Shown here in pieces: positions 1 through 11,029 of a stretch of 64,000 nucleotides of DNA. The position numbers and the translations under genes are program-made. The DNA comes from Actinernus sp. WN-2022 (lineage: Eukaryota; Cnidaria; Anthozoa; Actiniaria; Actinernidae). The stretch spans positions 82,235,537 to 82,299,536 of the forward strand of contig JAOWCC010001589.1 in assembly GCA_030867875.1 (NCBI GenBank). Direction: 5' to 3'. The notes under the pieces are model-generated. The model made no database searches, was not told the DNA's origin, and worked only from the letters and a program-made list of their open reading frames with translations. The stretch's first letter is position 1. Each line of letters starts with the position of its first letter.

Positions 1-329
1 GGTTATGGGCTCCTGATGGCACCTATATAGGAGATATATGGACGCTCCTGGTTATGGGCTCCTGGTGGCACCTATATAGGAGATATATGGACGCTCCTGG
101 TTATGGGCTCCTGGTGGCACCTATATAGGAGATATATGGACGCTCCTGGTTATGGGCTCCTGGTGGCACCTATATAGGAGATATATGGACGCTCCTGGTT
201 ATAGGTTCCTGGTGGCACCTATATAGGAGATATATGGACGCTCCTGGTTATTGGCTCCTGGTGGCACCTATATAGGAGATATCAGTATGGACGCTCCTCC
301 TCAGTAGGTGCCACCAGGAGCCCATACCC
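1..329. repeat. 49-bp tandem repeat with inverted end
   Basis: About six near-identical 49-bp units start at 1, 50, 99, 148, 197 and 246. Each runs from GGTTATGGGCTCCTG to ATGGACGCTCCT. Right after the last unit, at about 302-329, a piece of the unit returns in reverse orientation (TAGGTGCCACCAGGAGCC), so the array can fold back on itself. The array is cut by the window edge. Single related units lie near 17,450-17,485 and 35,175-35,205, so it is probably an expanded end of a dispersed element. Confidence 0.9.
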
Positions 330-1849
330 GTCGTGCTTTGCGATTTCCTTCGGAAACTCCAGGTATTTGTGTCAGAACATTCTATATGTACAGACATGAG
401 GAGCTTAGGCCTCAAAAAATATTATACGCAGGAGGTCGTCTGAGAATGTGAATAAACGTCAGTCAAGAATTGAAGAGGTGCTTTAATAGTGTTAAAAACG
501 TCAGTCAAAAACCATTAACACTTCGCACGTTTATAAAACCAATAATCCTAATGACATTTCAATTTAGTATGATTAAAAAGACTTCTAAAATATTTTTGTA
601 TCTTCATTTTAGGTATGAAAAAATATGCTAGCGCTCGTATCTTCAGTGTGTTTTGGGAGAATAGTATGACCATATGCTCCCCTTGCCCAGTTCAAATTTC
701 GATCGCAGAGACATTGCAAAAACCGAGTCTGCTTTGCTTTCTTGTATACTCTAGCTATCAGAACGACTGCGTTTATTCCCGAAACAGAAACAAGTCAGTC
801 TTTAGTATTTTATGGGTTTTTTCCAAGCAGGTATTTTCGGAGTTTTGTGGTGATAACAATGTGGTGATAACAATGTGTATTCAGTGTATGAGAATTTCGC
901 GCACAGCCGGCTTAGCTTGGTAGCCAATGGTACTTGAAGCGCCGAGTGCAGCGGCTCTGGCCTGCTCTAGAAAGACTGTATTTATATATGAGCCTTCAGG
1001 ACTTGATAAACCCGCTCTTTTATCTAATAGTCATGCGCTTTTTCCTGTCAGTTGGGTGCATGTTTGCTACATGTTAAGCTCTGGTAACCATGCAGGTACA
1101 TGTTTGCAGGCTGTGTAACTGATTTTGACTTTGTCTAGTCAAGCGGGTACCTAAGTTTGCTCGGCATCATTAAAGAGAACTCATAAACCATTCATACTCT
1201 ACAGCAATGTGTCGAAAGTCTGGAGTGGAGAGAAACCTGTGTGTAATCATTAATAACGAGGTCCGTAATGAAGGCGAAGATGATCGCTTTGCGCTATTAC
1301 AAACGTGTATGCAACAGCGAGTCCGGTTGTTTGAATAAGTTTGAATCACCTTCAACACATGAGAACATGTAAGTAATAAGCCGGTTCCACACTGTTTAGG
1401 AGCTGTTTTGCCACTTTTTACCGACGAGAAACCCGCTTGTTTGGTGTTCGAGGGATAAAAATGGCGGCTCAATCTTCGGTAGCCTGCGTTGCGGCTCTGG
1501 AGTATCGGAGCGCAGCGAGCGGAGATTAGGGGGATTGGGGCGAGGAAAAAAAGAGAGGGGGAAGGGGGTGAGGAGGAGAGGAAGAGAGAGCCTGCCGGCA
1601 ACCCATGGTTATTTTGATATCCACCACTAATTAAAATGCATAAAATTAGTAAGTCATTCGACCGATTCATCCAATCATCATCATGCGGCGGATTTGAATA
1701 TCTGTCAAACTCACGCGTGGAATATCAAGGAATCTCAACTCGAGCGTAAAATTCAAAACAAAACATTTACGAACTTGGAGAATGTCAGCTGAAACTCCGA
1801 AAAAACATGTGAAGACAGGGCCTAAACCCAAATCTGTAAATGTCAACGA
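330..1849. other. No recognisable gene
   Basis: Open frames at 615-923 (+), 927-1118 (+) and 1170-1670 (-) have no family motif and biased composition. The longest follows a purine-rich stretch at 1,540-1,600. I see no splice-bounded exon here. The stretch at 470-500 repeats a short phrase (AACGTCAGTCAA) twice. Confidence 0.5.
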
Positions 1850-2034
1850 CTTTTGCAGATATGTAATGTATGTTTTAAGCTAGCGTTTGGGAATTCAAAT
1901 ATTTCCACGGCGAGAATCTGTTCAAGACTTCAGAAAGAAAAGAGAGCCGAAGCTTTAAATAATTCTAGCTGGTGCCTGCAAAAGTATTGGACTTCATATT
2001 CCGAAATCTGCTGCTCTATCAGAGCAGGAGTACC

Positions 2035-3660
2035 TTGTCAAGCCTAAATTCCATTATGAAGGTCTTCCTGCCTTAGCTCAAGTCTTCGAACAAGGGTTTT
2101 GGTTCTTTACATGGGACTTAACATCAGGATACCATCACTGAGATATTCTTCCCCATCACCATTGTTATTATTTGGGATTTCCTTGGATTTCTCAGGATCG
2201 ATGCGATATTGTTTATTTGGGACTTGCTTGGAATTTCTCAGGATCGATGCGATATTTTTCCTTCACAGTCCTTCCGTTTGGCCTCAGCACTGCCTGTTTT
2301 TGCTTTACCAAGTTACTACGCCCTTTAGTTACAAGATGGCGTCTCATGTCCTATAACTGTTTTGTTTACTTGGATGACGGTATCTCCGGACAAAGAGATT
2401 ATATTTCTGCACGAGCTGCGGGATTAATTCAGCAATCCGATTTAACTTCGGCCGGTTTTACCGGGAATGGAGGCAATTAAATCTCATTGGGAGCCAATGC
2501 AAATTGGGGAATGGCTGGGGTTTGTCATTAACACTATTCAACATTTTCAGATCCCGCTTAAGAAATTTGATCAACTTAAGGCTTCTCTGCAGTCCTTAAT
2601 CCAGGACGGTTCCTCGTCATATAGAGATCTAGCTCGCATCGCTGGCGTTATCATATCTTTATCACTAGCACTATCCCATAGCTCGCCTTTTTACCAGGCA
2701 AATGTACTTCACGATTCAGTCAAGACCTTCCGCCTGGGACTCGGTAATTACGTTTCAAGAAGCCTTACTGCAATAACTTAAGTTTTGCTTACAGCATATG
2801 GAAGCTTTTAACGGCTTTTCTATCAGGCCTAGTTTTAGTGCCACTTCAGTAATTTACTCTGATGCCAGTGCGTTTGCATACGAAGGTTATCTGACAACCA
2901 TGAACGGATTTCCTGTCCGCGGGCTCTACCTTCCGCGAGCTCAAGGCAGTCTATTACGTTCTCAAAGCATACTCCATAAAGCTTTCTCATCAAAATGTAA
3001 AAGTTTTTGTTGATAACTTTGGTCCTTCCCGTATTTTACAAGTTGGCAGTCCGAAACCACACTTGCAGAGTATTGCAGTCCAAACGCTAGGCTTGTGTTT
3101 ACAGTACGACATTTCACTCAATGTTCAGTGGCTCCCGCGTGAAGAAAACCTCAAAGCTGACTTACTCAGTAGGTTTGTAGACAAGGATGACTGGAGTATT
3201 AATCCCGACGTTTTTCAGTTTTTGGACGTCAACTGGGGGCCTCATTCCATTGACCGTTTCTCCACGCACTATAACGCCCAAGTTGTACGATTTAACTCCA
3301 AATATTGTTCTCCAGCAGTGCGAGGCAATTGATGCCTTTGCTCAAGATTGGAGCTATGATATATAATAATTGGATTTGCCCCCCAGTTTGCCTCATTCTT
3401 CCATCAGTCAGGCACCTGGGCACTTATGGAATAGGTACCTTACTCGTCCCGCAATGGCCGTCTGCATAGTTTTGGTCTTTTCTTCATGGAAGTCCGTCCA
3501 AATTTGCCCCCTTTGTTAAGGAGGTTGTAACTTTGCCTAGGTTTGCTAATTTGATTATTGAGGTCAAAAGGCTACTTACACTAGGAAGCCATCTGTTCTT
3601 TCAGGTTGCCCATCATTCAATATGTTGGCTCTTCGACTTGATTTTCGCTCTCATCGCATC
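2035..3660 (+). pseudogene. DIRS-like reverse transcriptase / RNase H, broken
   Basis: Pieces in different frames line up with DIRS-type pol. EGLPALAQVFEQGFWFFTWD precedes an in-frame stop near 2,140. VLPFGLSTA, TKLLRPLV and the YLDDG catalytic motif lie in 2,260-2,400. A thumb segment (GEWLGFVINT, 2,467-2,781), the RNase H YSDAS motif (about 2,860) and QWLPREENLKADLLSR (about 3,130) follow. After 3,332 the frame continues with stops through ICPPVCLI and VPQWPSA. A 46-bp tandem duplication at about 2,165-2,255 shifts the frame inside the RT. The domain order is seen; the catalytic role is known for the family; no function is expected now. Confidence 0.8.
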
Positions 3661-3714
3661 TAATTTATGGTAAATTTCTACTTATAGAGACTGTGGGCAA
3701 TAGTTTGGTTATGC

Positions 3715-3935
3715 TACTCCTTCCATTTAGTTAAGATAAACCGCATTTAACGGACCTTCCATTTAAGAAGAAGTGCAGCCGTTTTTCCTTATTGATTCCT
3801 CCCACTTAGGTCGAGGTCGATAAGGACTGGGTGGTCTGTCAACCGAATTATCGAGATGACCTTACATTTAAGAGGAGATACAGGCGCTTTGCCTCATTGA
3901 TTCCTCCCACTTAGGTTGAGGTCGATGAGGTTTGG
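3715..3935 (+). repeat. Two diverged direct repeats between pol and recombinase
   Basis: A segment ending in ATTGATTCCTCCCACTTAGG occurs near 3,790 and again near 3,897, about 110 bp apart, each followed by a copy of GAGGTCGATRAGG and preceded by a related CATTTAAGA phrase. It lies between the RNase H and recombinase parts of the DIRS-like element. Its role is unknown. Confidence 0.6.
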
Positions 3936-4064
3936 TCAAATTACTTACTGACATTCAACAAAATAATAAAAGAAGAAAGAGATATACTTATTTAGTGGCT
4001 TATCGTTTAATTTATATATTTTTACCACATACGTTTTTATTTGTTTATTTTTATTTGTTTGCTT

Positions 4065-5105
4065 TTAGATATAGCAAATGCCGGCATTTGGAGAAAATCT
4101 TACCGACAGATTGACCCTGTTCTGCGCGCACGACTACCTTCTCTTCTCGACTTGGTTATGTCGTCATCTGCTGATCGTACGTGCACCAAGTATTCTTATG
4201 GTTGGCAGCGGTGGCGTGCATGGGCATTGTCTAAGCAAGGAGTTCCTACAATACCTGCACAGCCTCTTCATGTTTCCTTATACATTCTTCACCTAACGGA
4301 GGGCGCTTTAAAGGCAGATAATGGTCCATCGGTGATTGACACTGCCATTTACAGCATCAACTGGGGACACCGATTGGCCGGTTTGCAGTCGCCGACATCT
4401 CACCCAACAGTAGTGGCAGCATCAAATGGGGCAAGAAGGAAGCTAGCTAGACCAACTAAACCTAAGGAACCTTTATCCTTAGATAATATAATTAGAATCG
4501 CTGAGTTCTATAATAAGCCTTCTGCTTCATTAGCTGTAATCCGCTTACTTTTCATTGTATTAGTTGGTTATGCTGGATTACTCCGTGCTTCTGAATTACT
4601 TGATATTAAGCTAAGTAATATTTCCTTTTGTACCTGTGGGATGCAAATTGCCATTCCCAAACGGAAAAATGATCAGTTTAGAGAAGGGCACAAATCTGTT
4701 ATTGCTAGATCCGATAAAATTACTTGCCCAGTCGGCTATTACTAAAACATTGATTAGTTTGTTGCCTGTCTCACAAGATTTGGACTTACCTATGGTACGT
4801 AGGATCGTCAAACTAAAGACCGGGTATAGTTTCCATAACCATCTAGGAATTAGCTATTCCACCATCCGAGATGACTTTAAGAAGTTTTTATCTCCATTTG
4901 TTGAAAATATAAATCAATATTGTTTACGTAGCCTAAAATCCGGCGGTGCTTCTAATGAAGGCTATAAGAATGCCGATCCAGAATTGAAAGACATACAATC
5001 CTCTCACGAAGAGAAGATACATCAACTTAACGTCGAAGGACTTGCTACCAATTACTCAAAGTATGGGTGTTTAAACTTGAACCAAATTTTCGTCCTTATT
5101 GGGGG
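4065..5105 (+). pseudogene. Tyrosine recombinase of the DIRS-like element, frameshifted
   Basis: The first part (to about 4,745) has a core-binding-like N-terminus (DRTCTKYSYGWQRWRAWA) and the box I region LLFIVLVGYAGLLRASEL, where R is the expected catalytic arginine. The frame then shifts near 4,730 and continues as LPMVRRIVKLKTGYS and CLRSLKSGGAS to about 5,105. In active relatives box II reads close to HSLRSGGA; here the aligned His and Arg appear as Arg and Lys. The frameshift plus these substitutions suggest an inactive recombinase. The alignment is by eye. Confidence 0.75.
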
Positions 5106-5220
5106 GACTGAGTTTTCGTCTGGCCCAATCCAGATTTCCCACACTGATGTTTCCCCACAGGTTTTTTTTGCCGAGGTAGGTTTTTTCTGGCCACCCTGAC
5201 GAAACTCAATATATTCTCGT

Positions 5221-7725
5221 CAGTGAACATTTTCGCATTTTATGTAAAGCAAGGGGTCCGAGAGAAGCATTTATACGTATCTTGGAATTCTGTTTTGTGT
5301 TTACTATTCTTCCGCAATATCAGGAAATACATGGTCAAAAAAGCTCAATGAACCGCCAACAACTTCCCGATGAAAAGTGCGAATCTCGGCTGTCACAATA
5401 CCCGCGAGCCACCTTAAATTAAAACTGATCCTCTTACGGCTTGCTGAGTCCAAAGCTATTGCCAATCAATCAATCAACAAGTTTATTTCAGTGTCTAAAA
5501 CTTTTAGCTGACCACAGGTGGTCTACTAATCGGGACACTTAAAAAGAAAAGATCAGAAGGTGTGTACGTTAATAAATAGATATAGGTAGGTATAAACAAG
5601 TTAAACTATATATGTATATGTATATCTGTAAAACTGTTAAATCCGGATTATACTACACATCACTATATATATATTATGTATATAACTCTTAAGGTAAAAG
5701 GTATTAATAAGCTAAATTGGATTTTATCTGAATAGTCAGTTACATAATCTCTTATACTGGCATGTGAGCCTGTAATATTATGAGTTAAATAGATCATCTC
5801 TGATGCTGAAACACCTACACTGTAGTGTGAGCCTATAAGCTTTGTAAGTTAGGCAATCTCAAATTCTAAAATGTCTAATATTAATAATGTGCTAACATGT
5901 CTCAGTACTGCTACAACTCGTAATTAAGTTGAATTAAATAGAACTGATATGCCTGAATATTTTACATAACCTCTAAGTTTACAATGTATATAGATTGAAA
6001 TGAATAAATAAATAGAATGCAGTCTCTGATCCTGAGACACCTCAGTTCTAACGTGAGCCTAGAAGTGGATACACATGTAGTAGATGATGTCTGATTCTAA
6101 AATGCCTGCTGTCAATGTAGGTAAATACTCTTTACAGAATCTATTGTCTATTATTCTGATAATGTCCTCAGGTGTTGCAGAGATAACACTCTTTGCTCAA
6201 ATCGTTTTGTGAACCGCAAAATACTACCCGCTGAAAAGTGCGAATGTTTATTATGCCCATTCGGCCTTCGCAATACCCGCAGACCGCTTAAATTAAAACT
6301 GACCCTCTTAGCTTATTGAGGTCCAAAGCTATTATGCCTCTTATTGATAAGGCAAGCGACCTGTCATCGGATGTTTGATGTGAATACAAAAGACTTATAA
6401 ACATATATACTATTATTAGATATACCTATTTCAATAAAAGGTCACGAAATAGGATTGTGGTTATAACTTGCAATTCGAAAATAGATTCGAAGGAATTAAT
6501 TAATATTCGTCTTAAAGCTTTTGAGCCTAAAACCGAACGAATTCGCTAACTATCAGTGCTACAACCACAATATATTTCAGGTCAGGTCTAGCTACTTTAA
6601 TACCTTGCACTACTAGTATGATAAGGCCCGTCACATCAGGTCTGGCCAAATTACTAGCCTACTAACGGTACGGACACACGCTGCAACATTACGCGCGATA
6701 TTGCCAGCAATTGTTGTTCACACAGTGACATTTGTTGCGCACAAGGTAGACACTAGGATTTATTATTAAGCCAACTACAAGCAACATGTACAGACGCAGT
6801 AAGGTATTGATCACTGAAGCGGTATATTAGAACAAGTGTCGCTAATAATGAAACACGGCACTGCGTCTGCGTGTGTTGCTTATAAAAAAATGTTTTTGGA
6901 TTCAGTAAGCCTTATATGTCGCTAGTGAGGACTGGGCTTGTGTTTATCAGGCCGAGAATGCTAACCGCCCTGGAAAGCAAAGTGCAAATGACATTTAAAT
7001 TTCGATTGTTATCTCTGTATCAATTGCTGTGACGAGAGTCTCGCGCGTAACGCTAAACAAACGTGACAGGAACACGTCGTTATCCTTGGCTTTTAGTTGC
7101 CGATAGAACCGGCGATTCTATTCATCGCATAACGACTCTTCTCTACGTTCTGGCGCCTAATCTGATCTGGCAAGTGTGGAAACCCTTTTTTGAACTTTTC
7201 CGGGAGGCAATTACTGAATTATTTCAGGTGCATAAGACTGTACGTATATAGTGCGATCTTACTAGCTAATGACCTATACAGCAGGGTACACGACTCCGAA
7301 TAAGATCAGCCTCGTTTACAATTGATTAAATTACTTGGATAGCACTAGAGGACTGAGGAGTCATTCCTACCTTTTGCTCAGTTGTACGACAAGATGTAGG
7401 TCTCGTGGGCGTTTTACTCCTAAATACTTGTCTGGTCGCTTTCATTTATAAGAATGTGGGCATTCTTTATCTGTATGATAATCAAAAGTAATTATCTAAT
7501 CTAGAATTTGTGGAATTCAGAGCCTCGAGTGAAACGTGTACAAATTCACAAAGAATGTGAGAAACCATGCTGAGGGTTTTTAATATAACAGGAGAGCTGT
7601 TTTGGTAAGGCCTCATCCACGTATTCTTTGTCAGTCCAAGTTATTGCATCACAGTCAATTCTTTATATATTCTTGGTTTGCAACCACGTGGCACAATGTT
7701 TTTTTTGATTGCCACATGAAATAAA
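5221..7725. other. Intergenic, old repeats only
   Basis: No gene recognised. A diverged direct repeat pair is at about 5,325-5,465 and 6,185-6,335 (shared phrases AAAAGTGCGAAT, ATACCCGC and TTAAATTAAAACTGA). A segment at about 6,440-6,560 has a diverged copy at 14,735-14,900 (shared TATTCGTCTTAAAG). The 62-codon frame at 7063-7251 has no recognisable motif. Confidence 0.5.
5463..5540 (-). mobile_element. Possible retroposon 3' end (minus strand)
   Basis: Read on the minus strand this is a short unique stretch, then a polyadenylation-like GAAATAAAC, then (TTGA)n. That is how many non-LTR retroposon tails end. No coding part is visible upstream, so it may be a SINE or a heavily truncated LINE. 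Confidence 0.35.
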
Positions 7726-8009
7726 ATGCTTTTGAGCTTGAAGAGAAATCAAAAATACATCTCTGGACCGAATTTTGAAGCAAAAGAGCGTTTCGGTTCA
7801 GAGTTATGGGCGAACAAATGTGAGAGTATCCTCCTCCGCAGGCAACTCCTAATTGTAATCGAAAAAATCAGGGAAAAAAATTGTGAAACCAGGCTTCCTG
7901 TGGTAAAGAGGGATGAGCAAGGGTCTGAGGACGAAACAAATGATAGGGGAGGGGGGAGAGAAGAAGGGAAAATAAACTCTTTCACCTTCTCTCCCTTCCC
8001 AGTCCTCTC

Positions 8010-8048
8010 GCGGCTTCGCCGCTCGTCGCATCCTGCCGGCTTCGCCGG
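8010..8048. repeat. Two adjacent GC-rich mini-hairpins
   Basis: GCGGC-TTC-GCCGC at 8,010-8,022 and CCGGC-TTC-GCCGG at 8,036-8,048 are perfect 5-bp stems with the same TTC loop, 13 bases apart, in otherwise AT-rich DNA. The 111-codon frame overlapping them (7726-8061) has no motif and I do not call it a gene. Confidence 0.5.
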
Positions 8049-8155
8049 TTGCTGGATCTAAAACAATATTATAAAAGAGTTGTCTGCAGAGGAGGCTAAG
8101 AAGAGTGTTACCAGTAAAATGTATCAGTGCCGCGGCCATATTGCTGGCTTTCACT

Positions 8156-8310
8156 TGACGTCATAGCCGCCATGTTGGTGCCCTTCTGAACAACAGATTC
8201 CTCGTTACTAGCTTCTTTTGTTGGGACACCAACATGGCCGCCTTTCCCTTTGTCATTTGAATCTCTAGGGATTGAGTTGGACATCCAACATGGCGCCGGT
8301 ATAAAAGGTA
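8156..8310 (+). promoter_or_regulatory. Candidate promoter: CRE, YY1-like sites, TATA box
   Basis: A perfect CRE (TGACGTCA) lies at 8,156-8,163. Three YY1-like AACATGGC sites follow near 8,167 (reverse), 8,231 and 8,286 (forward). The first two sit in an inverted arrangement (GCCATGTTGG / CCAACATGGC). TATAAAAG is at 8,300-8,307. The end of the TATA box overlaps AAGGTAAGC, which could also read as a 5' splice donor. No long coding frame follows; the first ATG (8,387) opens only nine codons. The motifs are seen; promoter activity is inference, and the transcript could be non-coding or spliced. Confidence 0.4.
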
Positions 8311-8504
8311 AGCCCCTCCTCTTGTCACGCCTTTGAAGCTCGAACAGTTAATTCAAATTGAAGAGCAGCGAAGAAAGCAAGCGAGCATGTCAGCCTCTCC
8401 TTTAAAATGCTACTGAGACTTTGAAGGTTTAAAATTCAATATGGCATAAAAGAAGCGACCAGAGGGAAGATAGCTGTTCATTAACTGACTGCCAATGCTA
8501 TTTG

Positions 8505-8757
8505 ATGCCCGGGGGGGGGGGGGGTAGTAAGGGGGGTTATTCCTATATTCGGCTGTGATAGGGGTGATCGTAGTATTTTTTAGGGTTTGGATTTAGTGTC
8601 TTTTAGGGGTTGTCCAAGCGAAGTCTATTTTTCAGGGTGATTTTTACACCATGAGGTACATTTTAGGGTGGGAAATGTTTGGTATTTTTTAGGGTATTTT
8701 TCGAGGTTTTCTGACGGTCACCCCTACCATTTTTACCATGAAGAACTCCCCGGGATG
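8505..8757. mobile_element. G-rich MITE-like repeat
   Basis: Begins with CCCGGGGGGGG and ends with CTCCCCGGG. Inside are repeated TTTTTAGGGT blocks and a CACCCCTACCATT stretch. Palindromic ends with degenerate internal blocks suggest a non-autonomous element; no target duplication is clear. Confidence 0.45.
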
Positions 8758-10590
8758 TGATGACTGTTTACGAACTCTGTAGCCCTTACTCTGAAGTTTA
8801 ACATTTATGTATTTGTTTTGAATTTCGCGCGATAAGAAATCAGATCGACTCGATTAGTCAATTCTAATTCACTGTAAAATATGTAGTATGTATACAGATA
8901 GTGAATAAATAGTTGTTATTTTGGTTGTTGTTGCTGAGCACTGAATCTGAGCATCCCAGAGATGTTCACTCGATAAAGGTAACAAACCGGCCCTGGGCTC
9001 GCTTTATATACCGGAACTTTATGTTTAAACATAGCGACTTTAGTAAACATAACCTTTAAACATTTGTAAGGCCAAAAACCTTTAATTTTGACGCAAATTT
9101 TCAAACCTCTGTATCTCGTGAACAAAACATCATATTGACTGAAAAATTAAATCACGGACATCTACAAAATGTTAAAAACAGCTTTATAGGATATATAGTT
9201 TAGAATTTATATTTTTGAAGACACCGCGCGTGAATCGGCGTGATGGTTTGTGACTGTAGGGTTATTTTTGATCAATGACTACACCCATGCATACTGAAAG
9301 GCTTTGAGATTAATACCGGTCTAGGAAAATCAACATTGCACAAAAAAGGAAACTTTCAGAATTAAGTATTGATTCGCCTATGAATGCCGGATATCATACC
9401 AAAAGACATGCAATAAGCTGACTGAGGCAATGATGATATTCTCACATACGCCACACCTGTTTTCCAGAGGTCTTGATCGGGAAACTTAGTTCACGCATTT
9501 CAACTTAAATAATAGCGTTGATAACGGCTGACCAGGCGATGATCACGGCTTAAATCATAGATAAGGAATTACCGCTCAGTGCGATTTTTTTAAGTGAATG
9601 CGCACTTCTGATATATATCAATCGTAGTAAATGTCTCCTACAGTAATTATAGATGTTGGAAAAGGTCACTAGCGTCAACGAAAACTAAGATCCGAAAAGA
9701 TAGTGGACGGTTATCTTAACTATTTCTAAACTATTGATAATTATTATAAGTAAAATATGCATACATATATAAGCCATGAATTAGCTAAAATTTTTTTTTT
9801 TTTTATATAAGATAAATTAAGAATAAATAATAATTAAGAAAAAAATGATAAAAGAGAAAGTATTGACATAGATTGCCTAGGAAATATAACGTACCTCTGT
9901 CATTTTCACGTGCAGCTATTGTATACCGTGTTAGTGCTATTGTTTTTAATTAGTCTTATTTTTATGTCATTGCCCTGGTCCTGGCGCTTAAACTTTCTAA
10001 TATGGCGAGTACTAAGCTTAGTACCAAAAGCCGGAGACTCAAAAACAATTCGGATGAAAACACTCACCTTGTCGTTTGATTCCCGAGAAAATCACTTCAC
10101 ATAACCATGTTCCTAAAAACAAATTCGGGGATTTAGTCAAAGCCAGTTGAACATTTCCCTATATTGCAAGAATCTAAAACACTTTTTGTCGAAAATGTCA
10201 ATTACATGCATCCGGTTTTCTTCGAATTTTCATTCCAGGAAGCTCTACGAGAGTTGCATCTCAGAAGCAGTCATTTTGTAATTGCCACAAAATTCATCAT
10301 ATAGCTAGACCTGCGTGCGAATAAATTAGCTTATCTTGAATTTAATCAAGCCTTGGAAGTGCTAACTGCACGTACGTAAACTAAGGGCCTGTTTCAGAGT
10401 GAGGTGCGGGATTGCAGAATATCATAATATCAGGTAACTTTATCACCTTTGATAATTATATCTAGCGATTTATTTAAGCTTTCCTATAAAAATTGTTGCA
10501 TTTATCATGATAATAAGGACGTGATAGAGCCCAATGATATTTTGATTTTCTCCATATCATACTAATATCAAAAATTATTCATGAAATAAA
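8758..10590. other. No recognisable gene
   Basis: AT-rich DNA with a poly-T/A run at about 9,789-9,804. Short frames at 8916-9125 (-) and 9910-10104 (+) carry no family signature. Confidence 0.5.
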
Positions 10591-10596
10591 ACAATG

Positions 10597-10890
10597 CTCT
10601 GGTGGACTGATAGAGTGATGTATCATTGATAGAGTGATATATCATGATAATATCAGGAATTCTTAATGAAGTAAAAAATTACTCTGGTGGACTGATAGAG
10701 TGATATATCATGATAATATCAGGAATTCTTAATGAAGGAAAATATTTTACTCTAGTGGACTGATAGAGTGATATATCATGATAATATCAGGAATTCTTAA
10801 TGAAGTAAAACATTACTCTGGTGGACTGATAGAGTGATATATCATGATAATATCAGGAATTCTTAATGAAGGAAACATTTACTCTGGTGG
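10597..10890. repeat. Minisatellite, ~66-bp period
   Basis: CTCTGGTGGACTGATAGAG recurs at about 10,597, 10,682, 10,750 and 10,816, with a final partial copy at 10,882. Spacing is 85, 68, 66 and 66 bp; the first interval carries an extra duplicated GATAGAGTGATATATCAT. Units contain the palindromic ATATATCATGATAATATCA and GAATTC. Confidence 0.85.
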
Positions 10891-11029
10891 CTGTGAATAA
10901 AACACTAACTGACTCAGGTAACTGGAAAAATTATCAACTTCATTTACTTTATACGAAGTTACTGTATGTTCTGACGCCAAACAAGAACCGATTGCAAGCT
11001 TCAGATCTTACAGATTTTCGCAGTTGTCT

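Larger units (their letters stand above)
1850..5220 (+). mobile_element. Decayed DIRS-like (tyrosine recombinase) retrotransposon
   Basis: Order of parts: reverse transcriptase (2,035-2,480), RNase H and its C-terminal extension (2,467-3,660), then a tyrosine recombinase (about 4,065-5,105), all on the plus strand. RT-RNase H followed by a tyrosine recombinase instead of a DDE integrase is the hallmark of DIRS/Ngaro-type elements. Stops and frameshifts break every domain, so the copy is dead. I could not place the terminal repeats; the outer bounds are estimates. Confidence 0.8.

Noticed and set aside
1170..1670. 166-codon minus-strand frame
   Set aside because: No family motif, strongly biased Ser/Pro composition over a purine-rich repeat, and no splice signals.
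8010..8048. Bacterial-type intrinsic terminator
   Set aside because: Stems are short, there is no T run, and the window is clearly animal nuclear DNA.
7726..8061. 111-codon plus frame with overlapping minus frames 7749-7985 and 7849-8154
   Set aside because: All are open because of low-complexity GA-rich DNA and the GC mini-hairpins; no motif.
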